NCBI GenBank assembly: GCA_001931905.2
Contig: MSJI02000701.1
Coordinates: 1 to 39,806 of the forward strand
Source of the DNA: Cladosporium sp. IMV 00045
Lineage: Eukaryota > Ascomycota > Dothideomycetes > Cladosporiales > Cladosporiaceae
Length of the DNA: 39,806 nt
Direction of reading: 5' to 3'
A model generated the notes under the pieces. It saw only the letters and a list, made by a program, of their open reading frames with translations, ran no database searches and had not been told where the DNA came from. Shown here one piece after another: positions 9,301 through 19,889 of the stretch (the stretch's first letter is position 1; each line of letters starts with the position of its first letter). The position numbers were made by a program, and so were the translations under genes.

Positions 9301-9635
9301 GGGATGGGCATCAGGCTGGTGGGCGCGACGGGGGGGATGGCGGGGTTCTAAGCGCGCTGTGCGCGATTCGTGGCTTACAGCGAATGGGCAGCAAGCACAT
9401 CTGTTGCAGCAAGCAGACTGGATAGAGATCCCGCCCACGCGTATCGGACCGGAACAACGTCATTCGCGCGGTGTCGATTGGCCCGCGCGAAAACGAGGAG
9501 GATGAGCTCGGGCAGTCTTTGAGCGCCTTCAAAAGTGTATGAACTGGTTCGCTCTTGTCGTGCAAGATCGTGTCCCGGCGGTCTGGTACACCACGACGGT
9601 CTAGCGTTCGGTTACTTCCGGGTTCCCGTTGTCCA

Positions 9636-9669
9636 CTTGCGCACTTGCGTACTTGCGTACTTGCGCACC
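9636..9669 (+). repeat. Short tandem repeat of 8 bp (ACTTGCGT/C), about four units
   Basis: The units read acttgcgc, acttgcgt, acttgcgt, acttgcgc. They are perfect apart from the last base of each unit. Confidence 0.85.
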
Positions 9670-10074
9670 TCTCAATGAGTACCGCCCAAGCCGTGGATCT
9701 GCACAAGTTCTGTAAGTTATATTCGATACGCCGGAGGCGTCCCTGGAGGCCGTCTACCACCAGGCCCCACGACAGCGAAGATGCAGTGAGGACGGCATGA
9801 AGCTTGAGAAGATAGTGGAGAATCATGTCGGAATACTTGATCAGAGTGAGTGTAGATTAGGCGGACCTTTTGTTGGAAGAGCTATGAGCAAAACGTGATT
9901 TTCGCAATCAACGCTCGATGTACAACGCCGCAGACCGGTCGAGAGCATCGAACCTTGGAAATCGCAAGATTCCCAAGTAAGAACGGCCAGTGGCCAGCAA
10001 AGTCGCATGTAGCCACGCCAAAATCGAAGGGTATTTGAAGGAGTCCTGTTTCCGTTATTCTGCATGGGCTGGTT

Positions 10075-10350
10075 GTGGAGATATCGTCCTTTCACCGAAA
10101 GATGCGTCCGAAAGCAGTTTAGCGTGTCCCAAAAACAAGCGTTTGTACAGTGAAAGGTAACGGTGAAAGGTAACGGTGGAAGGATGTTATCAGGAAGATG
10201 ATATTTTGCGACTTTGAGAATTTATAGCAGAATGGTAAGAGTCTTACGAAGCTAACGAAGCTAGACAAACGCGAAATACATAATACAGAACACAGATTTT
10301 GATGCAGTGCAGCAAGCAGACGACATTTTCGAGGCGTTTGAACCCTAACC
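10075..10350 (+). repeat. Diverged subtelomeric repeat, copy 2 (ends in CCCTAACCC)
   Basis: It shares with 7651-7920 the order cctttcac, cgtccgaaa, gtttagcgtgtcc, then a ggtaacggtgaaagg-type purine tract and a terminal aaccctaaccctga. Inside it gtgaaaggtaacg is itself repeated twice. It lies just downstream of the stop of the unknown gene at 10413-12032. Confidence 0.6.
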
Positions 10351-10412
10351 CTGAAATGCTTCCTGATGGAAGCTATCCAATACTCAGATTATACTCATGA
10401 TTTTACGCATCG

Positions 10413-12032
10413 TCAAGCCTCGTCTGACGAATCCTCGACAAACAGAGAGGTATGCTTTCGGATCAGGCCGCGCTTCGGCGGTGATATTCCACCGATTTGA
10501 CTGACTTCAACATTACCGTCGCCATAACGGTGATTGGAGATCTTCTCTAGATCCTCCGCACATGGGAGGAGGACATTTTCAAGAATCTTGAACGCCCGCA
10601 GTGCCTTTGGACGACATAAGTCGCAGCAACGGTGATCGGCGTTGGAATCCTCGTCAAGGGAAGGCATGTCGCGGAAGGCATCGATAAACTTGTGTAAGAG
10701 CAAGGCGACACCAGGCCCGTCGCAGGTGGGCGAAGGCTTTAGTTTCCCGCGGACGGACTGAGACTGTGGTTGCGGCGGTATGGATGCGGCTTGGCCCGCC
10801 GTTGGAGATTGCTGCGTCAGGCCAAGGAGATCTGAGGACTGGGGCCCCGACGATGTGATCTCGACCGGCTTACGGATGAGAGCGTTGCGTGCCCTCTTCA
10901 CCATCTCCGTCCCGCCAGTCACTACTCGCCAACCGTCGTCATCATCCCCTCCACCCTCATCGCCTGACGAATTCACCACAGCTGCTTCAGAAGCATTTCG
11001 CTTACGCTTTCTTGGCGTCTTGTAAGGGCGTGCCGCGGAGTAGTCCGGCTTTTTGGAAGGAGGTGAGATAGGCGGGAAGGCGGGGACAAGTTCCACTCTG
11101 AGCCGGTCATGTTTGGGGCTATCGGGAATTGCAGACTGACGAGCGTGTTGGGTGTCAGAGTCGTCACTCGGATCTCTCTCGTTAAGCGAGCGCACGTCGT
11201 CCAGAATGATGTAACGCGAGCGCGGCAAGCTAATTCGATGCTCGCGTCGAGCGTCTTCGTCGGTGCGACGTCGCATCGACCGGGTCCAGTGATCCATGGC
11301 TCTCTCGAGAGAATAGCCGCGTCGGGCGTTTGTTGTCATCTGCGAGAGCAAACGCTTGGAACACTCCTCGGCTCGAACCCATCGGGGATCACGGAGCTCG
11401 GTTGGGATCTTCTCGAACCAGTCCGATCCCCATGCGTCTTCGAGGACTTTCAGACTTCTTTGTTTCGACAGATCTGCAGAAGATCCAATGACAATGTTTG
11501 CCTTCACATAGTCAGAGTTGTCGAGGGTGTCGAGGAAGGTTTCCGCGGAGGTAACTTTGGGGTCTGGATGGCCTTTCCACAAAGAGTGTGCTTGAACGTA
11601 GCGGTAGACCAGAGCGGATGTGAGAGCGGCCTGCTCGGTGGAGTCTGCCAACTCCTCCAACACGATGGACGCGGCACGATGGCCAGCCAAAGCCTTGTCC
11701 CGTCCATTCAGGCACTCCAAGATGGAGCAGTCCGGCTGCGCGGTGCGGAAGCGTCGAGAGAGCTGATCTTCGATGTCGCGTAGCGGAATAAGATCCAGTC
11801 GGGCCTGCAAATCTCCCGCATCAGCTCGCGCCCGCCGCTCCGTCTGAGATCTCGTGTCTTGTAGCGTCTCATGACGTGGGACTATCGCGCCAGCGGTCGC
11901 CAAGCGAGGTGAAGACTGTGAAGTAGTTGCGGTCGGCGTCGCAGCGGCGCCTGGAGGTGCTGGTTCGCGAAGTGTGGGGCGGAAGCGTGAAAGCAAATTA
12001 TCCACGGGGCTGGTCTTGCTCAGGCCAACCAT
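10413..12032 (-). CDS. Unknown 539-aa protein, divergently paired with the telomere-linked helicase gene
   Basis: The ORF is uninterrupted from ATG at 12032-12030 to its stop. I do not recognise the family. The N-terminus (1-70) is Pro/Ser/Thr/Ala-rich and disordered. Residues about 70-280 look folded and helical, with conserved-looking W-rich stretches (DAWGSDWFEKIPTELRDPRW, AMDHWTRSMRRR). Residues about 285-370 are charged and disordered with a likely nuclear signal (KTPRKRKRN, about 338-346) and an acidic run (DEGGGDDDD, about 358-366). The C-terminal part has a Cys cluster (CCDLC, about 450-460). The gene shares a 475-bp intergenic region with the helicase, so co-regulation is possible. 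Domain limits are judged by eye; no enzymatic motif is visible. Confidence 0.72.
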   Translation of the reverse strand: MVGLSKTSPVDNLLSRFRPTLREPAPPGAAATPTATTSQSSPRLATAGAIVPRHETLQDTRSQTERRARADAGDLQARLDLIPLRDIEDQLSRRFRTAQPDCSILECLNGRDKALAGHRAASIVLEELADSTEQAALTSALVYRYVQAHSLWKGHPDPKVTSAETFLDTLDNSDYVKANIVIGSSADLSKQRSLKVLEDAWGSDWFEKIPTELRDPRWVRAEECSKRLLSQMTTNARRGYSLERAMDHWTRSMRRRTDEDARREHRISLPRSRYIILDDVRSLNERDPSDDSDTQHARQSAIPDSPKHDRLRVELVPAFPPISPPSKKPDYSAARPYKTPRKRKRNASEAAVVNSSGDEGGGDDDDGWRVVTGGTEMVKRARNALIRKPVEITSSGPQSSDLLGLTQQSPTAGQAASIPPQPQSQSVRGKLKPSPTCDGPGVALLLHKFIDAFRDMPSLDEDSNADHRCCDLCRPKALRAFKILENVLLPCAEDLEKISNHRYGDGNVEVSQIGGISPPKRGLIRKHTSLFVEDSSDEA

Positions 12033-12507
12033 ACCGTAATCGGAAGTAATGTGGCCGGTCTATGGTGGGTAAAAGCGCAAAAGTGTTGGTGCGCGGAAAA
12101 GCGTGTTTCTCCGCAGTCTGACACGTACGCGCCCGCAGGGCGTGTAAGGGGCTCGTGATGCCAAGGCTGGACGTCGATCCGGACTTGGCGATGTTCAATG
12201 CGTGTGTACAGCCACGTCGACTACTGTGAGGTGTTCGGTGAGGTTTGTGTAAGATCCGAGAGCGGTGGAAAATATGTGCGCACGAAAAATCAAGCCGTCG
12301 CGGGCGGATGGTCGATGTGATGGGCGGTGCAGTTTGACCCATGTCATGATACGCAAGCTACCGCCCCCGGTCGGCGCCATCACTATCACACGCGCGACTT
12401 TCGCGGCGTGACGTAAACAACACGTCGCGCACCACCCCGGCACAAAAAGCTGTTGTTTCGAAGCTTCACACTGAGACATACCGATCACGACGTTAGCTTG
12501 GGCAAAC
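12033..12507. promoter_or_regulatory. Shared intergenic region between the divergent unknown gene and the helicase gene
   Basis: This 475-bp region is the only upstream sequence for both divergent ORFs and should contain both promoters. A TGACGTAA motif, similar to a bZIP (CRE/AP-1-like) site, lies at about 12408-12416. The helicase ATG context (aaacATGG) is favourable. No clear TATA box is seen. Confidence 0.5.
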
Positions 12508-15500
12508 ATGGAGATCGTCTGGTCTCCACCACACAGCCAGGAAGCGACGGCGATAGGGAATTTCCGGTATCTCCCCGAGTATGAGCTGATCGTTTGCAGG
12601 GAACACGCATACGCCGTCCGAAATCTAGATCGACATCTGTTGGACTATCACGTCTACTCGCGAAACGTCCGAAAAGCCGTCTCGCAACGTTTCGACGGTC
12701 TACCGCGGGCTGCACCGGAGAAGGCTTCACTGCCGAAGGCTTACGGACCCCCCATCGAGGGACGGTCTCCTCCCAGGAAGGGATTCGCATGCGACGAAGC
12801 AAATTGTGGCTGGATAAGCACCCGACGGGCGAAAATCGCGGAACACTGTAAAGCACACGGGTGGAAGTCGAGGCCAGGCGATAGAGAGCATTGGGCTGAC
12901 GTGTGGGTCCAATCGTTCTGCTTGACACCTGGAAAACAACGATGGTTCGTCATCCGCGTCGAGGAAGGGGAGACCACGGCAGATGCAGCGCCCATGCCCG
13001 AAGACGTGCTGGCGCAAAAGAAAGAGATCTTGCGAGACTTCGGCGCACAACGCGCCGAGAGGAAGGCACATCTCGAAGTCATGGATGCCGAGATTGCAAA
13101 GACAGATCAAACGGGTTGGTGGAAGCGAACGGACTGGGTGACACATCTCGGCAACAGCAACTTGAAGCATCTCGCCCATGCCGCCAGGCTACCAGGCAGA
13201 GATGAGCCCGGGCTGAAGAAGATCGGCGACGCGGTCGATCAAATGATCGAAGATTGTGTCAAGGGGCTGGCATCACTTCCGCAAGAGATTCGCCGCTGGT
13301 TGAAGAGCGCTAAGATGGAGGAGGTGGACCCACGTCCGATGGGCCGCTTGCAGAACCAGGACAGTCAAGACCGATACGCGAATTACTGGAAGCGATTGAT
13401 CTGCTATTCGCTGCGGGTCGTTAAGAGCGAACAGCAGCGGCAGGTTGGTGATCCGTCACGGGCAGAGAATGAGACAGACAGCGGAAGCGAAGAGGAGGAG
13501 GAGGAGGAGGAGGAGGAGGATCAACACGCCGAAGACCATGATTCGATCGACGAGGAAGACGAGGAAGAACACGATACGATCGAGGAGGACAACGGCGACA
13601 CGTCCAACCCCATCGTTCTTCGGGACAAACTGAAGGATGCCCGTCGACTTTTCCCATGGAGAGATGGACAGAAAGAGCAAGCCAGACAATTGCTGTAAGA
13701 TGTCGAGTCAGGCGGTGGCGTCACGCCAGGAGCGATCTTGGGCTTCAGCATGACATTCATCTTCCACAAGGTATATCACAAGCCGTTCGAGAGCCCAATG
13801 CTACACTTCATGGCCGTTCTCGGCATCGACGAGGAAAACAATCGACTGAAAGAAGCGAACGACTACTCTTACATGCTCGCAGGGTTGGTCTATTGCACCC
13901 GAGTGATCGGCTTGGAAATCTTGCTGCCGTCAAAGAGCAGGACCCGGCAAGCAGATGCCGAGTACGAGTCATTTCTACAACAGCGAAAGCAGTTTCTGGC
14001 CGACGGGTCCATGAGCGTGGCGAGCAACATGATCAGTCTGCTGGCGTACAGCAAACACATCGCTCTGAACCACGGCAACGCAGGCTCCGTCTTCTGGATA
14101 CAAGAAGGCCGAATAATGAAGCTGCACGGCGCCCAGATTGTCATGGAGAAGTTCAAATGGATGATCGGACAAGCGATCGGCGACGCTGAAGATCTCTTTT
14201 GGCAGAGACTCATGTGGACGACGAATTCGTCCGGTCGATTGGTCATCGACATTGACAATCTCACCGACGACATCACGTTCCGCAGACGAGACGCTTATTT
14301 CGTCGACAACAAGCACAACCGTCTGGCGTCGAAGTGGGAGGACGTCACGATGGACAGGCTGCTCATGTCTAGGCACGGAAAGAAGATGTATCGCGACGGA
14401 AAGTGGCACACACGAATGGTGCGCGAGTATCTACGCGAAGTGGACAAATTCCGGAAGTTGCTTCTGTTCTGCGTTCACGTCACCGGCGGACAGCCGGCGC
14501 GAGGAACCGAAATACTGTCATTCAGGTTCAAAAACGGCTGTGTCCGAGACCGCAACATCTTCATTCTGGACGGGCATGTGATGGCGGTGACTTTCTACAA
14601 CAAGACCGAGTCCGAATGGGACATCCCCAAGGTCGTCCCGCGCTTCTTGCCGTGGCGCGTTGGTCAGCTGCTGTCTCTGTATCTGGTCTACGTGCAGCCG
14701 CTCGCCGAATCAATCTCCGTCAAGACGGGCATCGGCTTCGGCTGGAGCGAGTACATCTGGGCTGACAACAAAGGACCGTGGGAGACGCCGAAGTTAACCA
14801 GCATTCTGCGGCAGAGAAGCGCCGAGGGCATCGGACACGCACTGGGCACGCTGCAATTCAGACACGCCGCCGTCGGCATTGGCAGGCAATTCGTCGGCGA
14901 CAAATTCGGGGACGGCTACAAAGACGAGACCGGTGAAGTCGAGGAGCCCGAAGTCGAAGAAGAAGAAGATCCGCTGGAGATTTCGGCTGGCAGAGGATCG
15001 GCCGTTGGAGCAAAGAGGTACGCCGTCCGGAGCGACATCGTCAGGCATCTCAGTCAGCGAAACATCGACACTTTCAGGCCGCTGAGTGAGTCGTGGCATC
15101 GCTTCTTGGGGCTACAGAGTCGGAAGGGAGGAGTGCAAGTGAGGGCTCAGAAACGCAAGGGGGGGGGGGAAATGGAGACCCCGGTGGCGAAGAAGGCGAA
15201 CATCTCTTGGACAGGCGGCTTGATGACGCCGGCTACGACGTCCCGAAGTGTCGCAACTTCGACACCAAAGGCACCGGCGACCCCGTTTACCGCCGTGAGC
15301 GACTCAAGGGGAAGTGCGATCGTGCAGTCATCGCCGTTGCAGAGATTCGACATTGCTGCAGCCCCGTCGAGCCCGACGATTGCGTCGAGTCCGACAAGGC
15401 CGTCAAAGCCGGGCAGAATGAGGATCGGTCTCGACGAGCGAGAGAAAGCCGTCCGGAAAGCTCTTGGTTTGGCGCAGACGACAGCGGTGGCATACAAGTC

Positions 15501-17901
15501 TGCCGAACAGGAGGAAGCGTTGGAGCGAATCATCAACGGCTCCGACTCCGCGCTCGCAGTTGTGCTACCGACGGGAGGTGGAAAATCGTTGCTGTTCACC
15601 GCCCCCGCTTGCTTGGAGGACCCGGGTATCACAATCGTCATCGTCCCGTATCGACAGCTCATCGAAGAGACTCTGAGCGACGCAAAATCCCGAGGCATCC
15701 GCGCCGTCGAATGGAGTCGCGACTTGTGTGATCCGGCGGAGATCGTCTTCATCAGTGCCGACAAGCTGGGCAACACTTTCTTCGACTACTCCGCACGCAT
15801 GGCCGAGAAGGGTCTGGTGCGACGAGTGTTCGTGGATGAGTGTCATCTGGCAATCACGGCGCACAGCTGGCGGCCGAGACTGGGCTCGCTGGCGAGGCTG
15901 AGATGCATCGAGGCCCCGACGATCATGCTCACGGCGACACTACCGCTGCACATGGAGACAGATCTCGAGACGACGATGAGATGTGAACTCTCGCTCACGC
16001 TGATCAGGGCTTGCACCGCACGGAGTACGACGAGATACATCGTCAAAGCCGAGGTCGAAGGCGGGAAGCTGATGGAAGAGGCGATCGAGGTCTGCAGCAA
16101 GCAACTGGAACGATTGCAGCACAAGTCAAAGATGGTCGTCTACTGCCGCTCTAAGGCCGAGTGTGAAGAACTGGCTGAAGCACTAGGCTGCAATTACTTC
16201 TACTCCGGCTCGGCCGACAACGCAGACGTCATCGAACTGTGGAAAGAGGCCGGCGGGTGCGTGGTGGCGACGACGGCGCTGGGCACGGGTGTCAACTACA
16301 CCGGGGTAGCACTCGCGGTGCACATCGGCATGCCGTACGGCTTCATCGACTTCGCACAGGAGTCAGGCAGGGCAGGCAGGGGCGGCGAGGTCGTCACATC
16401 ACTGATACTGCTCGAGAAGAATTGGCAGACAAGAGAAGCAGCGAAGCGCACGGCGATGCGGCGAGAATGGACCCCAGACGAGAAGGCGATGCTCGACTTT
16501 GTCAACACAGACGACTGCCGCAGACTGGTGCTCGGGGGATACTTCGACAGGAAGCCCGCCCAAGATTGCATCTCGGGAGAGATGGAGAGATGCGATCGAT
16601 GCCGCAGCGGAGTCTCCGACTGGGCTCGGTCAGAGAAGGAGATGTCACAAGAACGAGAGATCGTGGAGGACGCTCTGGATCAGATCACGAACGGATGCCC
16701 CGTCTGCTGGGTGACTTCGGCTTTGGGCAGCGGTCTTGCATGGCTACACGATGGCAAGACTTGCACGCATCGTCAGACGATCCCGATCGACACCGGCGAC
16801 ACTTTGAGCATGAGCGAAGACGCTTGCGATCGGTTCCGCTCGACGATTCGATATCTGGACGGCGGGAAGACTTGTCACGCTTGCGGCATCAGTCAAAAGA
16901 TGTGCCGGACGAGGGAGAGCGGACAAGGTGGTTGTCAGTGGCCGAGGGTGGCACCCGCGATTCTCATGTTGGCGACAACAAACACGTTCGGCCGAAACAT
17001 CATCAGGCAGGTCGGTTATGTGGGTGAGTCGGGAGATTGGAAAGGGTATGCTCTCTGGCTCGGTCAGCCGCACCGTCTACGATTGTGGGGAGAACTGGTC
17101 AGCAACTCGATGGTGGTGATCAAAGACCTCTTGATCTACTGCAAGCAAGAGATGAAGACGGAGCCGTGGGACGCCGAGAGCATGGGCGACTTGGATGAGC
17201 TCGAGCACGAGCATGAAAGAGGAGGGCTACCCGTGGAAAACACCGATGCAAACGACGCGACCGGCAGCAGTGACGTCTTCGGCAGCGACGTCTTCGACGA
17301 GTTCACGGAAGGCAACGGGGACGGCGCAGACGAAGGCGGAGACAACGAAGGCGGTGAAGAGAAGGAAGAAGAGAACGACGTCGCTGAAGCCGCTCCGGCG
17401 CAGCGATACTGGAGGCGGCAATCTCGAGTGATCGAATCCGTTCTCGACCCGAACCGCTTGCGAGAGCTGACGGACGAATGGCACGAGCAATGCGCCGTGT
17501 GCAAGGCGAGCGGTAAGATCGCTCGAGGACACGGGCACTGGTCGCCTTGCACCCGCATGCAGGGCGTGAAAGAGAAGATGACGGAAGCGATCAAGATACT
17601 GGAGGGAGTTCAGTTCGCTAGTTTTGCTCACTGCAAGTGGTGCTACAGATCTCAAGCCGTTTGCGAGATGTGGGCACGAAGCGTCAATTTGCAAGGAAGG
17701 GCGGTGTTCAAGAAGAAGCCCGGAGTCGACCGCAAGTACGGGAACTGGGTGTTGGAAGCTACTGCTGCATTTCTGGTTCTCGGGGCGGACGGCGGTCTCG
17801 AAGAATGGAAGGCTCGCGACCCGTCGCTGGCGGCGTTCAAGCAAGAAATGGGTACGAAACACAGGCGAGGCGAGGTGGAGTTCAGTGGGCTTTTCGGATA
17901 A
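12508..17901 (+). CDS. Telomere-linked RecQ-type helicase (TLH family) with N-terminal DUF3505-like zinc fingers and a tyrosine-recombinase-like middle region; two exons
   Basis: Exons 12508-13694 and 13749-17901 join in phase 2 and encode 1779 aa. Subtelomeric helicases of this family are thought to act in telomere maintenance or rearrangement. Residues about 15-110 hold DUF3505-like Cys/His motifs (VCREHAYAVRNLDRHLLDYH; CDEANCGW then EHCKAH). Residues about 330-370 include a poly-Glu run. Residues about 590-850 resemble a recombinase fold (R647 in GQPARGTE, K681, R767-H768 in FRHAA, Y820). The RecQ core shows QEEAL, PTGGGKS (1003), DECH (1092), LTAT, VVYCRSK, TTALGTGVNYTGV and QESGRAGRGG (1266), then a RecQ-type Cys cluster (C...C..CDRC). 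The last 350 residues hold CX2C-rich zinc modules and an acidic linker. All helicase motifs are intact. The gene points toward the TTAGGG tract 2.3 kb downstream. Confidence 0.9.
13695..13748 (+). other. Predicted 54-nt intron of the telomere-linked helicase gene
   Basis: The donor is CT|GTAAGA and the acceptor is CTTCAG|C. Among AG dinucleotides in the interval, this was the only one examined that restores the downstream frame (phase 2). The exon-1 frame otherwise ends at TAA 13696-13698, inside the donor, and the downstream frame has no ATG before 13750. No textbook branch site is evident. Confidence 0.85.
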
Positions 17902-18326
17902 CGTTACTTTTACACTTGGGCTTGAGCCGGGGAAGGCCGCTTATATAAGAAAGAAAGTGCGAGACCGCTTAGGTTGGGAAAAGAATGCGAGACCGTTTAT
18001 TGCACAACCGTTCAGGTGTCGCGAGAAGAGGTAGGTTATCTAACCGTTCAGGTGTCACGAGAAAGGGCAGGTTCGCTGGCCGAGCCGCTCATTCAGATGA
18101 AGCGTCGCCGTAACAGGGAACCGGAAGTGGGACGAGGGTGATTGAGACAATAATAACAGACCGCTCAGATCGGGGAAGAAAGTATGGAGGGATGGAACAG
18201 CGAAGCAGACTGCTTCAGCAGAACACCGGTTAGAGGGAACGAAGGCGGTTGGGAGAAGAAGCGACGGGGTCAGCGGAGCGTACAGGTGTCGATGGAAGAT
18301 CGTTCGAGTCAGGAAAGGAATGCGGA
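17902..18326 (+). repeat. Degenerate subtelomeric repeats downstream of the helicase
   Basis: Isolated units related to the 29-bp array (gcgagaccgcttaggttggg at about 17960-17985, gcgagaccgttta) begin within 70 bp of the stop codon. Two copies of aaccgttcaggtgtc(g/a)cgagaa lie at about 18008 and 18041. No gene is seen. Confidence 0.65.
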
Positions 18327-18640
18327 CACCGCTTAGGTCAGGAAAGGAGACCGCTTACGGTTAGGCAAAGAAATGAAAGACCGCTTAGGTGAGGAGAGAA
18401 AGTGTGAGACCGCTTAGGTTAGGGAGGAAAATGGAAGACCGCTTAGGTTAGGGAGGAAAATGTGAGACCGCTTAGGTTAGGAAGGGAAATGAAAGACCGC
18501 TTAGGTTAGGAAGGGAAATGAAAGACCGCTTAGGTTAGGGAGGAAAATGCGAGACCGCTTAGGTTAGGGAGGGAAATGAGAGACCGCTTAGGTTGGGGAA
18601 GGAAAGTGAATGGAGAACCGCTTAGTTCAGAAAGGAAAAG
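18327..18640 (+). repeat. 29-bp tandem minisatellite with embedded TTAGG(G), about ten units
   Basis: The gaccgcttagg core recurs at 18379, 18408, 18437, 18466, 18495, 18524, 18553 and 18582, exactly 29 bp apart. Irregular outer units lie at about 18327, 18348 and 18615. The unit reads gaccgcttaggttagg followed by gaggaaaatgnga. It is typical of telomere-associated satellites. Confidence 0.95.
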
Positions 18641-18646
18641 GTGGCA

Positions 18647-18687
18647 CGCCCGTACGGAGGCATAGGGCGGACCGAAGTGGCATGATG
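18647..18687 (+). repeat. Dispersed 41-bp repeat, copy 1
   Basis: gcccgtacggaggcatagg followed by gcgg and cgaagtggcatgat is shared with 19259-19301 with a few differences. Confidence 0.8.
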
Positions 18688-19258
18688 GGAAAAAGAGATT
18701 GAAGGCAGACATTCAGACGTAACAGGTTGAGGGTTCATCGAAGTTGGGGGTTAGATTTGTTCGAGTGTTCGAAGGCATAAGCCGTCAGTGCATCGTTTCA
18801 TTGCATCGTTTCAGTGTGTCAGTATCACAGATGGAGTGTCGGAAAGTCGGGACAGGCGTGAGGGTTAGGATTGATAGAGGGTCCGGTTGGAGAGGGTTAG
18901 AAGGGAGAGGAGGGTGGGATTTAAGTTTGGACCGGGCACACAAGAAGGCGAATAAGAGAGAGAGGGAGGTGTGATGGGTAGGGTGGATGCAGACAGCCGT
19001 TAGCGTGGCGGTTGGGGAGCGGCGTGGACAGGTTGTGAACACAAGCGTAGGATGCGGATGCATTAGCGTAACGAAGTGCCCGAAAGGTCGGTTCGAGGAC
19101 AGAAGCGAGGTGGCGGGGGAAGGAACGGGAAGGATGGAGGGTGATTGATTGGGAAGGACAGAGAAAGACGAAGGCGTAGTGAAGGGGACGGATGAAGGTC
19201 AAGTTCAGACATAGTGTGTGTTGACAAGTGTAGAGGGTAGGGGTAGGTATGTGAGTGG

Positions 19259-19301
19259 GATGCCCGTACGGAGGCATAGGACGGCACGAAGTGGCATGAT
19301 C
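19259..19301 (+). repeat. Dispersed 41-bp repeat, copy 2
   Basis: gcccgtacggaggcatagg then acgg and cgaagtggcatgat matches 18647-18687, 612 bp away in the same orientation. Confidence 0.8.
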
Positions 19302-19869
19302 GAAGGCAGGGGTGGAAGGAAGACGTTTAGAGGTGGCAGTGAGAGAGGATGGAGGATAGGGAATAGTGAGGTAGGAATAGAGTTTGAGAAGGGAAGAGGA
19401 GAGTTTTGGGAGGAAGTATGGATGTTTCAGAGAGAGAAGAGGGGGAGAATTTTGATTTTGGGTCAAAAGAGGGGGGGATAGCGGGGGAATGGAGAAGAGA
19501 GAATAAGACGAAGGCAATCGACAAAGCAAGCATGGAGTCGGTGTTTGAGTAGAGGATGTCGAGTCGGATTATGTCAGCAGGGCGTGAACGTGGGGATGAG
19601 TCAGCAAAATCAAAATCATGATCGGAACGTATACAACGCAGCAAGAGACAAAGAGAGCAAGCGGCGTCATTTTATGGAGGGTTAGTTGAAGTAAGTGAGG
19701 GTTGAGTGAGGGAGGGGGGATTAAAGAAGTGAAGTGGGGAGTGAATTGGTAGGTGAAATGGAGGGAGTGTGATGAGGGGAGAGTTTGGAGGATGATAATA
19801 ATTAAGGTGAGTAAGAAGAATGAGGTGGAGAGGGAGAGATGGGGAGAAAAGAAGAAAAAAAAAAAAAAA

Positions 19870-19889
19870 NNNNNNNNNNNNNNNNNNNN
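19870..19889. other. Assembly gap of 20 N, flanked by homopolymers
   Basis: The N run is preceded by poly-A and followed by A, G and T homopolymers. This is the signature of a scaffold join or a sequence that could not be read through. Contiguity across it should not be assumed. Confidence 0.98.

Larger units (their letters stand above)
7921..10074. other. 2.1-kb stretch without recognisable gene
   Basis: Several ORFs of 60-183 codons occur on both strands, the longest at 8256-8807 (minus). None shows a domain, compositional consistency or a link to a neighbour, and they overlap each other heavily. They are probably chance frames in GC-rich DNA. Two simple-sequence tracts lie inside and are listed separately. 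An exotic or fast-evolving gene cannot be excluded. Confidence 0.5.

Noticed and set aside
14252..17862. Many 60-260 codon frames on both strands within the helicase gene
   Set aside because: All are shadows of the intact helicase frame with its complete motif set.
18921..19529. 202-codon minus-strand ORF
   Set aside because: Its Ser/Pro/Leu/His-rich product simply mirrors the C+T-rich strand of a purine-rich repeat region.
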